Assembly: GCA_026005015.1 (NCBI GenBank)
Contig: BPKG01000004.1
Location: 186,001-250,000 of the forward strand
Reading direction: 5' to 3'
From: Burkholderiales bacterium
Lineage (GTDB): Bacteria > Pseudomonadota > Gammaproteobacteria > Burkholderiales > UBA6910
Length of the DNA stretch: 64,000 nt
Shown piece by piece: positions 24,709 to 33,836 of the stretch. The first letter of the stretch is position 1; each line of letters begins with the position of its first letter. The translations under genes and the position numbers were made by a program. The notes under the pieces were generated by a model, which had not been told where the DNA came from, made no database searches, and saw only the letters and a list, made by a program, of their open reading frames with translations.

Positions 24709-24818
24709 AAGCCGTCTCAAAAATACCGAGCAACTATCTGTTCACAATTAAGACGTTTCGTTAACCTTAGCGCATCCTCATAGCTGCGTCAGGAGACATG
24801 AGCAAAGGGAGCGAACCG

Positions 24819-25171
24819 ATGGATGAGCAATAGGCGGTGATCGAGCCGCTGTTTCCGGAGCTTAAGCCACGAGAAGACGCTCGAGGCAGGCGGATGAAAG
24901 ACGCGCGAGCCGTCTTCGACGGAATGCTGTGGATCCTGCCCGCGGGCTCGCGAAGCATCGAGGTGATTACCCTGCATCTTAGCGATCGCAAGCGCAATCG
25001 CAGGGTGAACAGCCCTTGCACCGCTACAAGTGCCCTTGGAAGGTTGGGCGCTTGTTCGCCTGGCTCGGCAATTTCCGTCGTGTAGTCCATCGCTGGGAAT
25101 ACTGCGTCGCCAACTTCGCCGGCTTCGTCCGTCTCGACTTCATCGTCATCCTGCTGCGAAACTATTTTTAG
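24819..25171 (+). pseudogene. IS5-family transposase remnant with internal deletion
   Basis: The first codons read MDEQ, then a stop, then AVIEPLFPELKPR and RRMKDARAVFDGMLWIL, the N-terminal DUF4096-like part of IS5/IS427-group transposases. The centre is deleted. After a short segment (DRKRNRR) another frame gives VGRLFAWLGNFRRVVHRWEY and FAGFVRLDFIVILLRNYF, the classic C-terminus. Terminal inverted repeats were not identified. The remnant lies between wzm and wzt. Confidence 0.8.
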
Positions 25172-25190
25172 GACGGGTTCTAGATAGAGT

Positions 25191-25919
25191 ATGGCGAAAG
25201 TCATCGTAGACGATCTGTCGCTCAGGTTTCGTGTGTATCACGAATGGGCAACCTCGGCAAAGGAATATTTTGCGAACCTGTTCCGACGGCGCAAACGCCA
25301 AGCATATTCTGATTTTTGGGCGTTGCGAGAAGTCTCTTTTGCTGTCAAGGATGGAGAGCGCGTGGGAATCGTCGGACGTAATGGGGCAGGGAAGAGCACG
25401 CTGCTCAAGACAATATGCCGAATCTACGAACCTACCGCCGGAAAAGTGACGGTGAATGGGCGAATTGCGCCACTGCTAGAGATAGGTGCCGGCTTTCATC
25501 CTGAGTTTACCGGGCGCGAAAACATTTATTTCAACGGCACCATCCTCGGCTACAGTAAGGAGCAAATCCGCGCGATCGAAGAAGAAGTTATTAGTTTTGC
25601 TGAGCTAGAGGAATTCATAGACACGCCAGTGAAATACTATTCAACGGGCATGTATATGCGGCTTGCGTTTTCGCTCGCTACGGCCGTGCATCCGGATATC
25701 CTGGTGCTCGATGAGCTGTTTGCCGGCGGGGATGCAGAGTTCGTAAAGCGAGGCAAGGAGCGGATGTACCGAATGATTGATCGTGCAAGCGTGATGATTC
25801 TTGTCTCGCACGACGAAAGCTTGCTCCGCTCCCTGTGCAGCCGCTTTATCTGGCTTGATCACGGGCGGATCGTCGCGGACGGTAATGTGAGCGTGCTCGA
25901 TCGCTATCTGAATGCCTGA
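25191..25919 (+). CDS. wzt: ABC polysaccharide exporter ATPase (Wzt type, short form)
   Basis: The ATPase of the O-antigen exporter, 242 residues. Walker A is GRNGAGKSTLLK (about residues 62-73), the characteristic block is LEIGAGFHPEFTGRENIYFNG, the signature-equivalent is YYSTGMYMRLAFSLAT and Walker B is ILVLDELFAGGDAEF. The carbohydrate-binding C-terminal domain of long Wzt proteins is absent, so it belongs to the short class that does not need a capped chain end. It pairs with the permease at 23863. Confidence 0.9.
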   Translation: MAKVIVDDLSLRFRVYHEWATSAKEYFANLFRRRKRQAYSDFWALREVSFAVKDGERVGIVGRNGAGKSTLLKTICRIYEPTAGKVTVNGRIAPLLEIGAGFHPEFTGRENIYFNGTILGYSKEQIRAIEEEVISFAELEEFIDTPVKYYSTGMYMRLAFSLATAVHPDILVLDELFAGGDAEFVKRGKERMYRMIDRASVMILVSHDESLLRSLCSRFIWLDHGRIVADGNVSVLDRYLNA

Positions 25920-26081
25920 ATGGATACGGGACTACACTGGGCACGGCGGTTTTACCGGCGGCATCTTGCGCGCTATGGCTGGGCGCAGTGGTTGAAAGGG
26001 ATCGTCGTTAAGGCCTGGTTCTGGTATTTGCATGTCCGCCATGCGATGTATGGCGGGTTATGTATAAAGCACACCTCATAA
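25920..26081 (+). CDS. Small ORF of unknown function between wzt and GT61
   Basis: A 53-codon ORF that starts in the TGAATG junction with wzt and overlaps the next gene by 22 bases in another frame. The product is rich in Trp, Arg and Tyr (WARRFYRRHLARYGWAQWLKG) and resembles nothing I recognise. It may be a remnant of a gene start. Real translation is uncertain. Confidence 0.3.
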   Translation: MDTGLHWARRFYRRHLARYGWAQWLKGIVVKAWFWYLHVRHAMYGGLCIKHTS

Positions 26082-27364
26082 AGCACGTCTTGGCGCAGCG
26101 CATTTTCGCAAGAATTACCAACCTCCCGCCTCGCCATGGCGCCATGCTGCGGCTTTTCTGGGTGAATGCAGCTGGCGCGATAGTAAAAAGGTTGTCTAAG
26201 AGTACAAGATTTTTCTTACTGCAACCCCTCACAGCATATCGACAGTCTGTCTGCCCGAGGGTTTTTACCCTTGCGCCGGCTGAGTCCGTGGAGCTACGAA
26301 TGCCTTACGTGTATCCAGCATCGTACCGGGATCGCTTTCACCGCCAATCCTGGCGGACAGTGATTCCGGCAGTCCAGGCGGTGGAAATTCCAGAAGCTGA
26401 AGTTATGGGGCGATGCGAGTTCGTGTTTACGCGGCAGCGCGCTATTCATCATGATTTGTATGATTTTCGGGTGCACCTCGCTGGAGAAGAGATGCACGGC
26501 CTGGTGAGTATCGAGACCAAGAATGGGGTATTGAAGCGTTACGTCAAAGGCTGCGAAAGCGCCGAGGTTGAGGGAGCGATTCCCCTACTCGGTTGGCCAG
26601 CCGCGAACTATGTGCATTGGCTGACCGAATATCTGCCCAAGCTCGCGCTCGTGGACGAGATCCCCGAGCTGGCTGATCTTCCCTTGGTTGTCGACGCCAA
26701 TCTGCACCCCAACATCCTCGAATCCCTGCGCCTCTGCAACGTTCATAATCGCATGTTAATCACCCTTTCGCCTGGCGAGGTCTTGCGGCTGAAACGCGCG
26801 ATTTTCATAACGCCGACGGCGTATGCGCCTTTTGATTACCGGTTCGCTGCCGAGGTGGAGCGAACCGGCATAACTCCTGACTGGGCAATGTTTGTCCCTT
26901 ACGCAATTCACGCATTACGCACCAAGCTATTATCGTCCCTAACGGAGGGAGCTGATACGGGCGCACGCAGACTGTTCCTTCGGCGAAACTCGCATTTCCG
27001 ACAAATGAAAAACGCTGAGAAAGTTGAAAATCTGTTGCACGCGTGCGGTTTCCAGGTTGTGGAGCCCGAACGTTTGTCGTTCGCGGAGCAAATGAAACTT
27101 GTGGGCACAGCCGAAATTATCGTAGCCCAGGCAGGTGCTGCGCTCGGCAATATGCTTTTTGCCCCTGAGGGATGCCGTATCATCATCTTGTCCACTTGGT
27201 CGCCATACAACAACTATTACTATTTCTCCAATTTAGCCTCTATCCTGCAACAACGCTGCGCTTACGTCCTGTGCGATGCCAGCGAGCAAGTGAGCAACAT
27301 ACACCCTGCGCACCGTAGTCCAGTTGTGGATATACAGATTCTGGAGGAGGTCATCTGTCAATGA
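26060..27364 (+). CDS. Glycosyltransferase family 61-type protein (DUF563)
   Basis: A predicted cytoplasmic glycosyltransferase of 434 residues. The family features are the centrally placed GWPAANYVHWLTEYLPKLALV (near residue 193), RRLFLRRNSHFRQMKNAEKV, and the C-terminal motif VAQAGAALGNMLFAPEGCRIIIL with SPYNNYYYF. It probably adds a residue of the O-antigen repeat. It overlaps the methyltransferase gene downstream by four bases, in the same lower-GC operon as wzm/wzt. The donor sugar cannot be read from sequence. Confidence 0.82.
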   Translation: MYKAHLIKHVLAQRIFARITNLPPRHGAMLRLFWVNAAGAIVKRLSKSTRFFLLQPLTAYRQSVCPRVFTLAPAESVELRMPYVYPASYRDRFHRQSWRTVIPAVQAVEIPEAEVMGRCEFVFTRQRAIHHDLYDFRVHLAGEEMHGLVSIETKNGVLKRYVKGCESAEVEGAIPLLGWPAANYVHWLTEYLPKLALVDEIPELADLPLVVDANLHPNILESLRLCNVHNRMLITLSPGEVLRLKRAIFITPTAYAPFDYRFAAEVERTGITPDWAMFVPYAIHALRTKLLSSLTEGADTGARRLFLRRNSHFRQMKNAEKVENLLHACGFQVVEPERLSFAEQMKLVGTAEIIVAQAGAALGNMLFAPEGCRIIILSTWSPYNNYYYFSNLASILQQRCAYVLCDASEQVSNIHPAHRSPVVDIQILEEVICQ

Positions 27365-28113
27365 CGCGCAAAGTTCCATTTAACGACTTGACATATGATA
27401 AGTTTCGCGAGTTGGCGAGACGAGAAGACCTCAGCCGCCACGAAAAGGTTGGATTTCCAGATGAGTATCGTGAAGGCAAGGAAGAATGCATTTTCGCCGA
27501 CGTGCGACGCAAACTGAAAGCCTTGAGCGATAATCGGAAAACCATCCTTGAGATCGGGCCAGGGTGCAGCAAGCTGCCATTGATGTTGATCGCATTGTGC
27601 GAGGAACGCAGCCACCAGCTGCACTTCGTTGACAGCCAGGAAATGCTTGACCAATTGCCGAACAGGGCTTGCATACACAAGTGGCCAGGTCGCTATCCAG
27701 GGGAGGTCGGACCTTTATTTGCACAGTTCGAGGGCAAAGTTGATGCGGTGATCGCATATAGCGTGATCCAGTATGTATTCCTCGAAGGCAACTTGTGGGA
27801 TTTTCTCGATCGCAGCTTGGCGCTGCTCGCAGAGGGCGGGGAGCTTCTATTGGGCGACATTCCCAATATCACAATGAGAAAGCGTTTCTTTTCCAGTGCC
27901 GCCGGTGTTGAGTGTCACCGGCGCTTCACCGGACGAAACGAGCCACCAGAAGTGCACTTTAACAGGCTAGAACCCGGCCAGATGGACGACTCGGTCGTGT
28001 TCGCCATACTAGGGCGCGCACGCGCGCAAGGCTTCCATGCATGGGTACTGCCCCAGGCTGACGATCTTCCCATGGCCAATCGTCGTGAAGACATTTTGAT
28101 ACGGAGGCCATGA
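27361..28113 (+). CDS. SAM-dependent methyltransferase (class I-like)
   Basis: A 250-residue protein with a Rossmann-type SAM site, KTILEIGPGCSKLPLMLI, near residue 60, then HFVDSQEMLDQLP (acidic residue binding the ribose) and VDAVIAYSVIQYVF. The fold follows class I methyltransferases. The context, between a GT61 and an acyltransferase with four-base overlaps on both sides, points to methylation of an O-antigen sugar or sugar nucleotide. The acceptor is unknown. Confidence 0.78.
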   Translation: MTRKVPFNDLTYDKFRELARREDLSRHEKVGFPDEYREGKEECIFADVRRKLKALSDNRKTILEIGPGCSKLPLMLIALCEERSHQLHFVDSQEMLDQLPNRACIHKWPGRYPGEVGPLFAQFEGKVDAVIAYSVIQYVFLEGNLWDFLDRSLALLAEGGELLLGDIPNITMRKRFFSSAAGVECHRRFTGRNEPPEVHFNRLEPGQMDDSVVFAILGRARAQGFHAWVLPQADDLPMANRREDILIRRP

Positions 28114-28793
28114 TGGGCATGAAATCACGCAAACTCGTCATCGTGGGCGATTCAGCGTTCGCTGAAATTGCCAGGGAATACTTCGACGTTGATACGGATT
28201 ACGAGGTGGTGTCTTTCACCGTGGAGTCCGGACATTTAAAGCGAAACACGTTTCAGGGTTTGCCTGTTGTATCCTTCGAACAGGTGGAACGCCTATACCC
28301 GCCCAGTGATCATGACATCTTTGTCGCGATCACTTACACTCAGCTCAACCGCCTACGAACACGCCTTGCGCGCGCCGCGAAAGACAAGGGTTACCGCCTC
28401 GCCACCTACATCAGTCCGCGGGCCTTCGTCTGGCGCAATGTCGAGGTGGGAGAACATTGTTTTATATTCGAAGATAACACGGTGCAACCATTTGTCAGGA
28501 TCGGGAATAATGTGGTGCTTTGGAGCGGCAATCACATCGGGCATCATTCTGTGATCAAAGATAATTGCTTCATCGCCTCCCATGTAGTGATTTCCGGTTT
28601 CTGCGAAATCGGGGAAAACAGTTTCCTCGGTGTAAACAGTACGGTCGCTAACAATCTCACGCTCGGCCGCGACAATTGGATCGGACCGGGTATCACCATC
28701 AGCCGATCCACGGAGCCCGGGGCGTTGTTCGGCGCGCCTGAATGCCTTCCGTCCAAGGTTTCTTCCTTGCGGTTTTTTAAGATCAAGGAGTGA
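28110..28793 (+). CDS. Hexapeptide-repeat sugar O/N-acyltransferase (NeuD-like)
   Basis: A 227-residue protein with an N-terminal PglD/NeuD-type Rossmann segment (LVIVGDSAFAEIAREYFD) and a C-terminal left-handed beta-helix built of hexapeptide repeats (from about residue 105: VEVGEHCFIFEDNTVQ, RIGNNVVLWSGNHIGHHSVI, GRDNWIGPGITI). The His of NHIGHHS is the likely catalytic base. Given the ketoisomerase and aminotransferase downstream, N-acetylation of a 3-amino-3,6-dideoxy sugar is plausible but inferred. Confidence 0.83.
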   Translation: MMGMKSRKLVIVGDSAFAEIAREYFDVDTDYEVVSFTVESGHLKRNTFQGLPVVSFEQVERLYPPSDHDIFVAITYTQLNRLRTRLARAAKDKGYRLATYISPRAFVWRNVEVGEHCFIFEDNTVQPFVRIGNNVVLWSGNHIGHHSVIKDNCFIASHVVISGFCEIGENSFLGVNSTVANNLTLGRDNWIGPGITISRSTEPGALFGAPECLPSKVSSLRFFKIKE

Positions 28794-28798
28794 CAGCT

Positions 28799-29726
28799 GT
28801 GCAATGGCGCAAGCTGGGTCTCGTCTACCGGCCCGATGGCAGCCAGCCTTGGGCGAAGTCGCATGCCATGGTTCCCACTCCCGTGCGCCTCAGTGAATCG
28901 GTGGTGCGGGTGTTCGTCACGCTCCTGCGATGAGCGAGGTATTGGACGCCCTGGGTTCGTCGACGTTTCGGCGGAGAATCCGACCCGAGTCATCGACGTC
29001 GCTCGTACACCGCTTCTCGACATTGGTGAGCCCGGCACTTTCGACGAAAACGGCGTGCTTGTGTGTTCCGTCGTCAGCGAGGGGGGCGGGCGATGGAAAA
29101 TGTACTATGTCGGTTTCGAGCTCGGCACTAAAATTCGTTATCGACTGCTCACCGGGCTCGCCCAGAGCACCGACGATGGACGAACCTTCCGGCGAGTTAG
29201 CCGAGTCCCCGTGCTGGAGCGCAGCGACAGCGAGCTGTACTTTCGATGTGGACCCTGCTGCCTGCTTGAAGATGGCCGTTATCGCCTCTGGTACGTAGCG
29301 GGTAGCCAGTGGGTTGACATCGGCGGCAAACCGATGCCCGTCTATGACATTCGCTACGCGGAGTCCAGAGATGGCATCCATTGGCCAGCGGAGGGGTCGG
29401 TGCAAATTGCGGTCACCCAACCGGATGAACATGGTTTCGGCCGGCCTTATGTCATCCCAAAACATGGTGGCGGGTATCGCATGTTCTATTCGGTGCGACG
29501 CAAGTCGTTGCGTGCTTACCGGCTCGGCTACGCAGAATCCGCCGATGGAAGGACATGGCGACGCATGGACGACCGACTCAATCTGGATGTCACATCCGGA
29601 AGTTTCGATTCGGAGGCGATCATGTACGCCGCGCCCATCGAGATCGATGGCAGATTATACGTTTTTTACAACGGCAACGATTTCGGACGGGATGGCTTTG
29701 CGGTCGCCGTCCTTGAGCAGGAATGA
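28799..29726 (+). pseudogene. GH43/GH130-like five-bladed propeller protein, frameshifted
   Basis: The gene begins with GTG at 28799 as VQWRKLGLVYRPDGSQPWAKSHAMVPTPVRLSE. It leaves frame near 28917-28925 and continues as RSCDERGIGRPGFVDVSAENP through repeated blade motifs (GRWKMYYVGFELG, DGRYRLWYVAGSQW, GGYRMFYSVRRKSL, GRLYVFYNGNDFGRDGFAVA). Such proteins in polysaccharide clusters are glycosidase-like and of unsettled role. One base restores the frame, so this may be a sequencing error. It overlaps the next gene by four bases. Confidence 0.7.
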
Positions 29727-30676
29727 GCCTTCTGCTGCGTCTTTACCAATCCTCTGATGAGGCCGCGTGGGATGCTTTTTGCGCCCTAGCCCACCAGGCG
29801 ACCTTTCTTCATACGCGCCGTTTTCTTTCCTACCATGGAAACCGTTTCCAGGATCTTTCCCTCATCCTCGAGGACTGTGGGCGGTGGGTCGGATTGTTTC
29901 CAGCGGCGCTTCATCCCGAGGACGCCCGTTGCGTGGTGAGCCACCCCGGAATTACCTATGGTGGACTCTTGCACGCAGGCTCGCTGCGAGGCGAGCGAGC
30001 TATTGAGGCCTTTGCCGCGATTCGGGACTATTTTGCCGCGCATGGCTATTCCAGGCTCGTGTACAAGGCTGTGCCAACGTTCTATCACACTACCCCAGCC
30101 CAGGATGACCTCTATGCCCTGTTCAGACTTGGGGCTACCCGTGTTCGGTGCGACTTGAGCTGCGCCATCGATCTTGCTCGTCGCCTTCCACCCAGTGAAC
30201 GGCGAAGGCGGGGACAAAGGAAAGCATTACGCAGCGGCGTTGAGATCCGCGAGGGCTCGGGATTTCTACCAGCGTTGTGGGAAGTGGTGATGGATAACCT
30301 GCAGCGCAAGCACCGTGTCTCCCCGGTGCACACCGTAGCTGAAATCACACTGCTAGCGGAGCGTTTCCCCGATAACATCCGCTGCGTTGTAGCGCTTTGC
30401 GCCGGGGAGCTCGTCGCAGGTACCGTGATTTTTTCCACGATGTTGGCGGATCATGCTCAATACATCGCCTCCAGCGAAAGAGGATACGAAGTCGCCGCGC
30501 TCGATGCCGTGTTCGAGCATTGCATCGCCAATGCGATCAACAACGGCAAGCGCTGGTTCGACTTCGGGATCAGCACCGAAAACAGCGGCCTCGTCCTGAA
30601 TGAGGGACTTTACCGCTTCAAGTCGGAATTTGGTGGCGGGGGCGTCATCCATGAGTTTTTCGAATTGGCATGGTAG
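29723..30676 (+). CDS. FemAB/GNAT-like acyltransferase of the polysaccharide cluster
   Basis: A 317-residue protein with a duplicated GNAT fold resembling FemAB-type proteins found in exopolysaccharide loci. Signs are LRLYQSSDEAAWDAFCALAHQATFLHTRRFLSYHG at the N-terminus, and CVVALCAGELVAGTVIF with WFDFGISTENSGLVLNEGLYRFKSEFGG at the C-terminus. It may transfer an amino acid or acyl group to an amino sugar. This is consistent with the amino-sugar genes directly downstream but is not shown by sequence. Confidence 0.75.
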   Translation: MSLLLRLYQSSDEAAWDAFCALAHQATFLHTRRFLSYHGNRFQDLSLILEDCGRWVGLFPAALHPEDARCVVSHPGITYGGLLHAGSLRGERAIEAFAAIRDYFAAHGYSRLVYKAVPTFYHTTPAQDDLYALFRLGATRVRCDLSCAIDLARRLPPSERRRRGQRKALRSGVEIREGSGFLPALWEVVMDNLQRKHRVSPVHTVAEITLLAERFPDNIRCVVALCAGELVAGTVIFSTMLADHAQYIASSERGYEVAALDAVFEHCIANAINNGKRWFDFGISTENSGLVLNEGLYRFKSEFGGGGVIHEFFELAW

Positions 30677-30685
30677 GGCACTATT

Positions 30686-31102
30686 GTGTCGATCAAGGAC
30701 TGCCGAATCATCGAGCTGCCAAAGATCCAGGATAACCGTGGAAATTTAACGTTCATCGAAGGCGGCCGTCATGTCCCCTTCGAGATTAAACGCGTCTACT
30801 ACTTGTATGACGTTCCTGGCGGTGCAAGCCGAGCTGGTCATGGACACAGGAAACTGCGCCAATTGATGATCGCGATGTCTGGCAGTTTCGACGTGACCCT
30901 AGACGACGGAAGAGAAAGGAAATTGTTTCATCTGAACCGCTCTTACTATGGACTTTACATCCCGCCGATGCTCTGGCGCGATCTTGATAACTTCTCTTCT
31001 GGTGCGGTTTGTATGGTGCTCGCTTCGGATTATTACGACGAGGGCGATTACTTCCGGGACTATGATGAATTTCTGCGCGCTGTCCGCGAAGCAGCCTCAT
31101 GA
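30686..31102 (+). CDS. dTDP-4-keto-6-deoxyglucose 3,4-ketoisomerase (FdtA/QdtA type)
   Basis: A cupin of 138 residues in the FdtA/QdtA/WxcM-C family that moves the keto group of dTDP-4-keto-6-deoxyglucose to C3. Key blocks are [31 protein letters not shown], the metal/catalytic [24 protein letters not shown], and [22 protein letters not shown] with DYDEF. The GTG start at 30686 fits. Its stop overlaps the aminotransferase ATG. The substrate would come from RmlA/RmlB, and rmlB in this window is frameshifted. FdtA and QdtA cannot be distinguished by eye. Confidence 0.9.
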   Translation: MSIKDCRIIELPKIQDNRGNLTFIEGGRHVPFEIKRVYYLYDVPGGASRAGHGHRKLRQLMIAMSGSFDVTLDDGRERKLFHLNRSYYGLYIPPMLWRDLDNFSSGAVCMVLASDYYDEGDYFRDYDEFLRAVREAAS

Positions 31103-32217
31103 GGATACCCTTTCTAGACTTGAAAGCGATTCACCAATCCGTAAGGCCAGAGCTCGAGGCTGCCTTCCGGCGCGTAGTCGACTCAGGCTGGTTCGTCCTC
31201 GGGCCCGAGCTCGAAGCCTTTGAGGCCGAATTCGCAGCGTACTGCAGAGTAAGGTATTGCATCGGCGTTGGTAATGGCCTAGAGGCTCTGTACCTGATCT
31301 TGCGCGCCCATGGTATCGGCCCGGGCGATGAGGTGATTGTGCCCGCGAACACTTTCATCGCGACCTGGCTCGCTGTCTCACAATGCGGTGCAACACCTGT
31401 CCCTGTCGAACCTGATCCGTCGACCTACAATATCGATGCAGCGCGAATCGATGCGGCAATCACACAACGGACGCGCGCCATCATGCCGGTGCACCTCTAT
31501 GGTCAGCCCGCAGACATGGATGCGATTATCGCTATTGCTGCGAAGCACGGACTCGCCGTCATTGAGGATGCAGCGCAAGCGCAAGGCGCACGCTACAAGG
31601 GCCGTCCTACGGGATCGCTCGGTCATGCCGCAGGGACTAGCTTTTACCCCGGGAAAAATATAGGTGCGCTCGGTGATGGCGGTGCCGTGCTAACTAATGA
31701 CGCGGAAATCGCAGAAAAGATTCGGCGGCTTCGTAATTACGGTTCTGAGATCAAATACAAGCACGAAATGATCGGCCACAACTCACGCTTGGACGAGCTT
31801 CAGGCGGCACTGTTGCGGGTGAAATTGAAAATGCTAGATCAATGGAACCAGCAGCGAAAAGAGATTGCTAAAATTTATTTTTCCCGGCTGGCAGAGCTTT
31901 CTATCGACCTTCCCCACGTTCCCAACTGGGCAGATCCAGTTTGGCACCTCTTCGTGATTCGGTCACAGCGACGGCATGCACTCCAATCCTTCCTGGAAGC
32001 GCACGGTGTGGGGACGATGATCCACTATCCAACTCCGCCCTACCGACAGCCATGCTACGCCGAGCGAGCCTGGGGCGAATTCCGCATTACAGACACGCTT
32101 TCATCAGAAATTTTGAGCCTACCGCTTTATCCAGGCATGAGTGAGGAACAAGTGTCTTACGTTGTCGAGACCATCGAAGCATTTGTCAATTCGGCATCTC
32201 GTGTTGGATCCGTGTGA
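31099..32217 (+). CDS. DegT/DnrJ-family sugar aminotransferase (FdtB/QdtB type)
   Basis: A PLP-dependent aminotransferase of 372 residues acting on dTDP-3-keto-6-deoxyhexose. Hallmarks are [11 protein letters not shown] at the start, [50 protein letters not shown], and the PLP lysine in [16 protein letters not shown]. It is coupled to the ketoisomerase by ATGA. The pair makes dTDP-3-amino-3,6-dideoxygalactose or the gluco isomer. Intact. Confidence 0.92.
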   Translation: MRIPFLDLKAIHQSVRPELEAAFRRVVDSGWFVLGPELEAFEAEFAAYCRVRYCIGVGNGLEALYLILRAHGIGPGDEVIVPANTFIATWLAVSQCGATPVPVEPDPSTYNIDAARIDAAITQRTRAIMPVHLYGQPADMDAIIAIAAKHGLAVIEDAAQAQGARYKGRPTGSLGHAAGTSFYPGKNIGALGDGGAVLTNDAEIAEKIRRLRNYGSEIKYKHEMIGHNSRLDELQAALLRVKLKMLDQWNQQRKEIAKIYFSRLAELSIDLPHVPNWADPVWHLFVIRSQRRHALQSFLEAHGVGTMIHYPTPPYRQPCYAERAWGEFRITDTLSSEILSLPLYPGMSEEQVSYVVETIEAFVNSASRVGSV

Positions 32218-32263
32218 GTGTTTTCCGGCAGGATTAGCTCTGTAGTATCTCCTGGGGAGCTTG

Positions 32264-33730
32264 ATGCTGAATGGTGAGAATCTTCTGATAAGCCTTGTCG
32301 GTAGGCGGCTTGATAAAATCCGTAGCCAGATCGAGGCTGGCGCCTTGAACTCGGCGCTTGCGGCTATTCAAGATACAGTCGACCGGGTATTTTGTGAACC
32401 GTCGGCCGTCGCTAAAGTATTCGGTGCACCAGAATTGGATAGGCTTTGTCAAGCTATTGGGAGGGTAAACCTTAATCGCCTCGGTCTAGGGCAAAGAAAT
32501 CAGGAAACACGCAATGCAGATGGTCCCGTCGCTTATCTCGCAAGCAGGTTGCAAGCATCGGGCGGCCATACAGCTGCTTTAGTCGATATCATCCGGCTAT
32601 CTGGTGACCGACAATCAGTTGTTATAGTCTCGGGGACATGCGGCAGGACAGACACGCACGCGTTGAGAAACCGTTTCTCCGATTTACCGATGGTGTCGCT
32701 CGAGTTGGCTCCTCGGGGCAGCCATCTTTCCAAGCTCGACTGGATCCAGCGGCGATTGCTCGAGATTCGCCCGCGGACTGTCTGGCTTTTTAATCATCAC
32801 CAGGACAGCGTCGCCATTGCGGCTGTGCAGCCGAATGAGGGGTACCGCGTATGTTTCTATCATCATGCCGACCACCACCTGTGCCTGGGCCTGCACCTCT
32901 CTTATGCCGAGCATTACGATCCGCATCCAATGGGTTTCCACAACTGCCGCAACAGCCTAGGAATCAGCAATAATCGTTATCTTCCACTTGTCGTCAGCGA
33001 TCAGGGCGACAGACCTCCTGGTCTTGCTTTTCTGGAGAGCGGCCATTTGGTGACTTGTACCGCCGCAAGCTCCAACAAAGTAGAGGTGCCCTATTTTGTT
33101 CGATATGTGGATATGGTCCCAGAAATTCTTAGCATCACTCGGGGGCGTCACATACATATTGGCAGGTTAACGCCACTCGCGCGCCGACGAATTAGCAAGG
33201 GGCTCCGACATCACAATGTACCTAAGGAGTCGTTCGTCTATATACCTTACGTTCCTAGCGTTTGGCGTGCCCTGCATGAGTATCGGGTCGATCTTTATCT
33301 GGCCTCGTTTCCTTACGGCGGTGGTCGTACGCTCCTGGAGGCGATGGGTGCTGGCATTCCGGTAGTTGTCCACAAGCATTGTAGAAGCCGAATGCTTGGC
33401 GGATTTGATATGGCGTATGATGGGGCATTCACCTGGCAGACGCGGGAAGAGCTACAGCGTATCCTGGCGTCTTTGGACCGCGATACGCTAGCGCGCCATA
33501 GTCGATGGGCACGAGCCCAGTATGAGAAACATCACCGCGACGAGATATTGGTAACAGCGCTGACAGACCATAACAGGTTGGAGGCCCCGCAATTATCAAG
33601 GGACTACCAACCAAAGCGGATGAGTCAAGCCCTCGAGGGAGCAGATCCAGCAACATTGCGGCGGTTCGCCTATTGCGTGCTATGTTACGCGTATCGCCGT
33701 TGGCAGGCGTGGCAAGGGCGTTGGATTTGA
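32264..33730 (+). CDS. Putative glycosyltransferase (GT4-like)
   Basis: A protein of about 488 residues. It has a glycosyltransferase-B C-terminus, YRVDLYLASFPYGGGRTLLEAMGAGIPVVVHKH, followed by AYDGAFTWQTREELQRIL, which matches the donor-site region of GT4-type enzymes. The N-terminal 130 residues are unfamiliar. The ATG at 32264 follows a GGGGAG site at 32255; a TTG three bases earlier is also possible. It probably adds a sugar in O-antigen assembly. Confidence 0.75.
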   Translation: MLNGENLLISLVGRRLDKIRSQIEAGALNSALAAIQDTVDRVFCEPSAVAKVFGAPELDRLCQAIGRVNLNRLGLGQRNQETRNADGPVAYLASRLQASGGHTAALVDIIRLSGDRQSVVIVSGTCGRTDTHALRNRFSDLPMVSLELAPRGSHLSKLDWIQRRLLEIRPRTVWLFNHHQDSVAIAAVQPNEGYRVCFYHHADHHLCLGLHLSYAEHYDPHPMGFHNCRNSLGISNNRYLPLVVSDQGDRPPGLAFLESGHLVTCTAASSNKVEVPYFVRYVDMVPEILSITRGRHIHIGRLTPLARRRISKGLRHHNVPKESFVYIPYVPSVWRALHEYRVDLYLASFPYGGGRTLLEAMGAGIPVVVHKHCRSRMLGGFDMAYDGAFTWQTREELQRILASLDRDTLARHSRWARAQYEKHHRDEILVTALTDHNRLEAPQLSRDYQPKRMSQALEGADPATLRRFAYCVLCYAYRRWQAWQGRWI

Positions 33731-33836
33731 TGCCGAGCTAGGCTGGTATAAAAAGATTTGACACATGCGGTCATGCGCTTGGATTCCGCAGTGTGTTTCC
33801 GCGTAAAGCGGCACCCTCAGTAATACGGTAGCGGCT

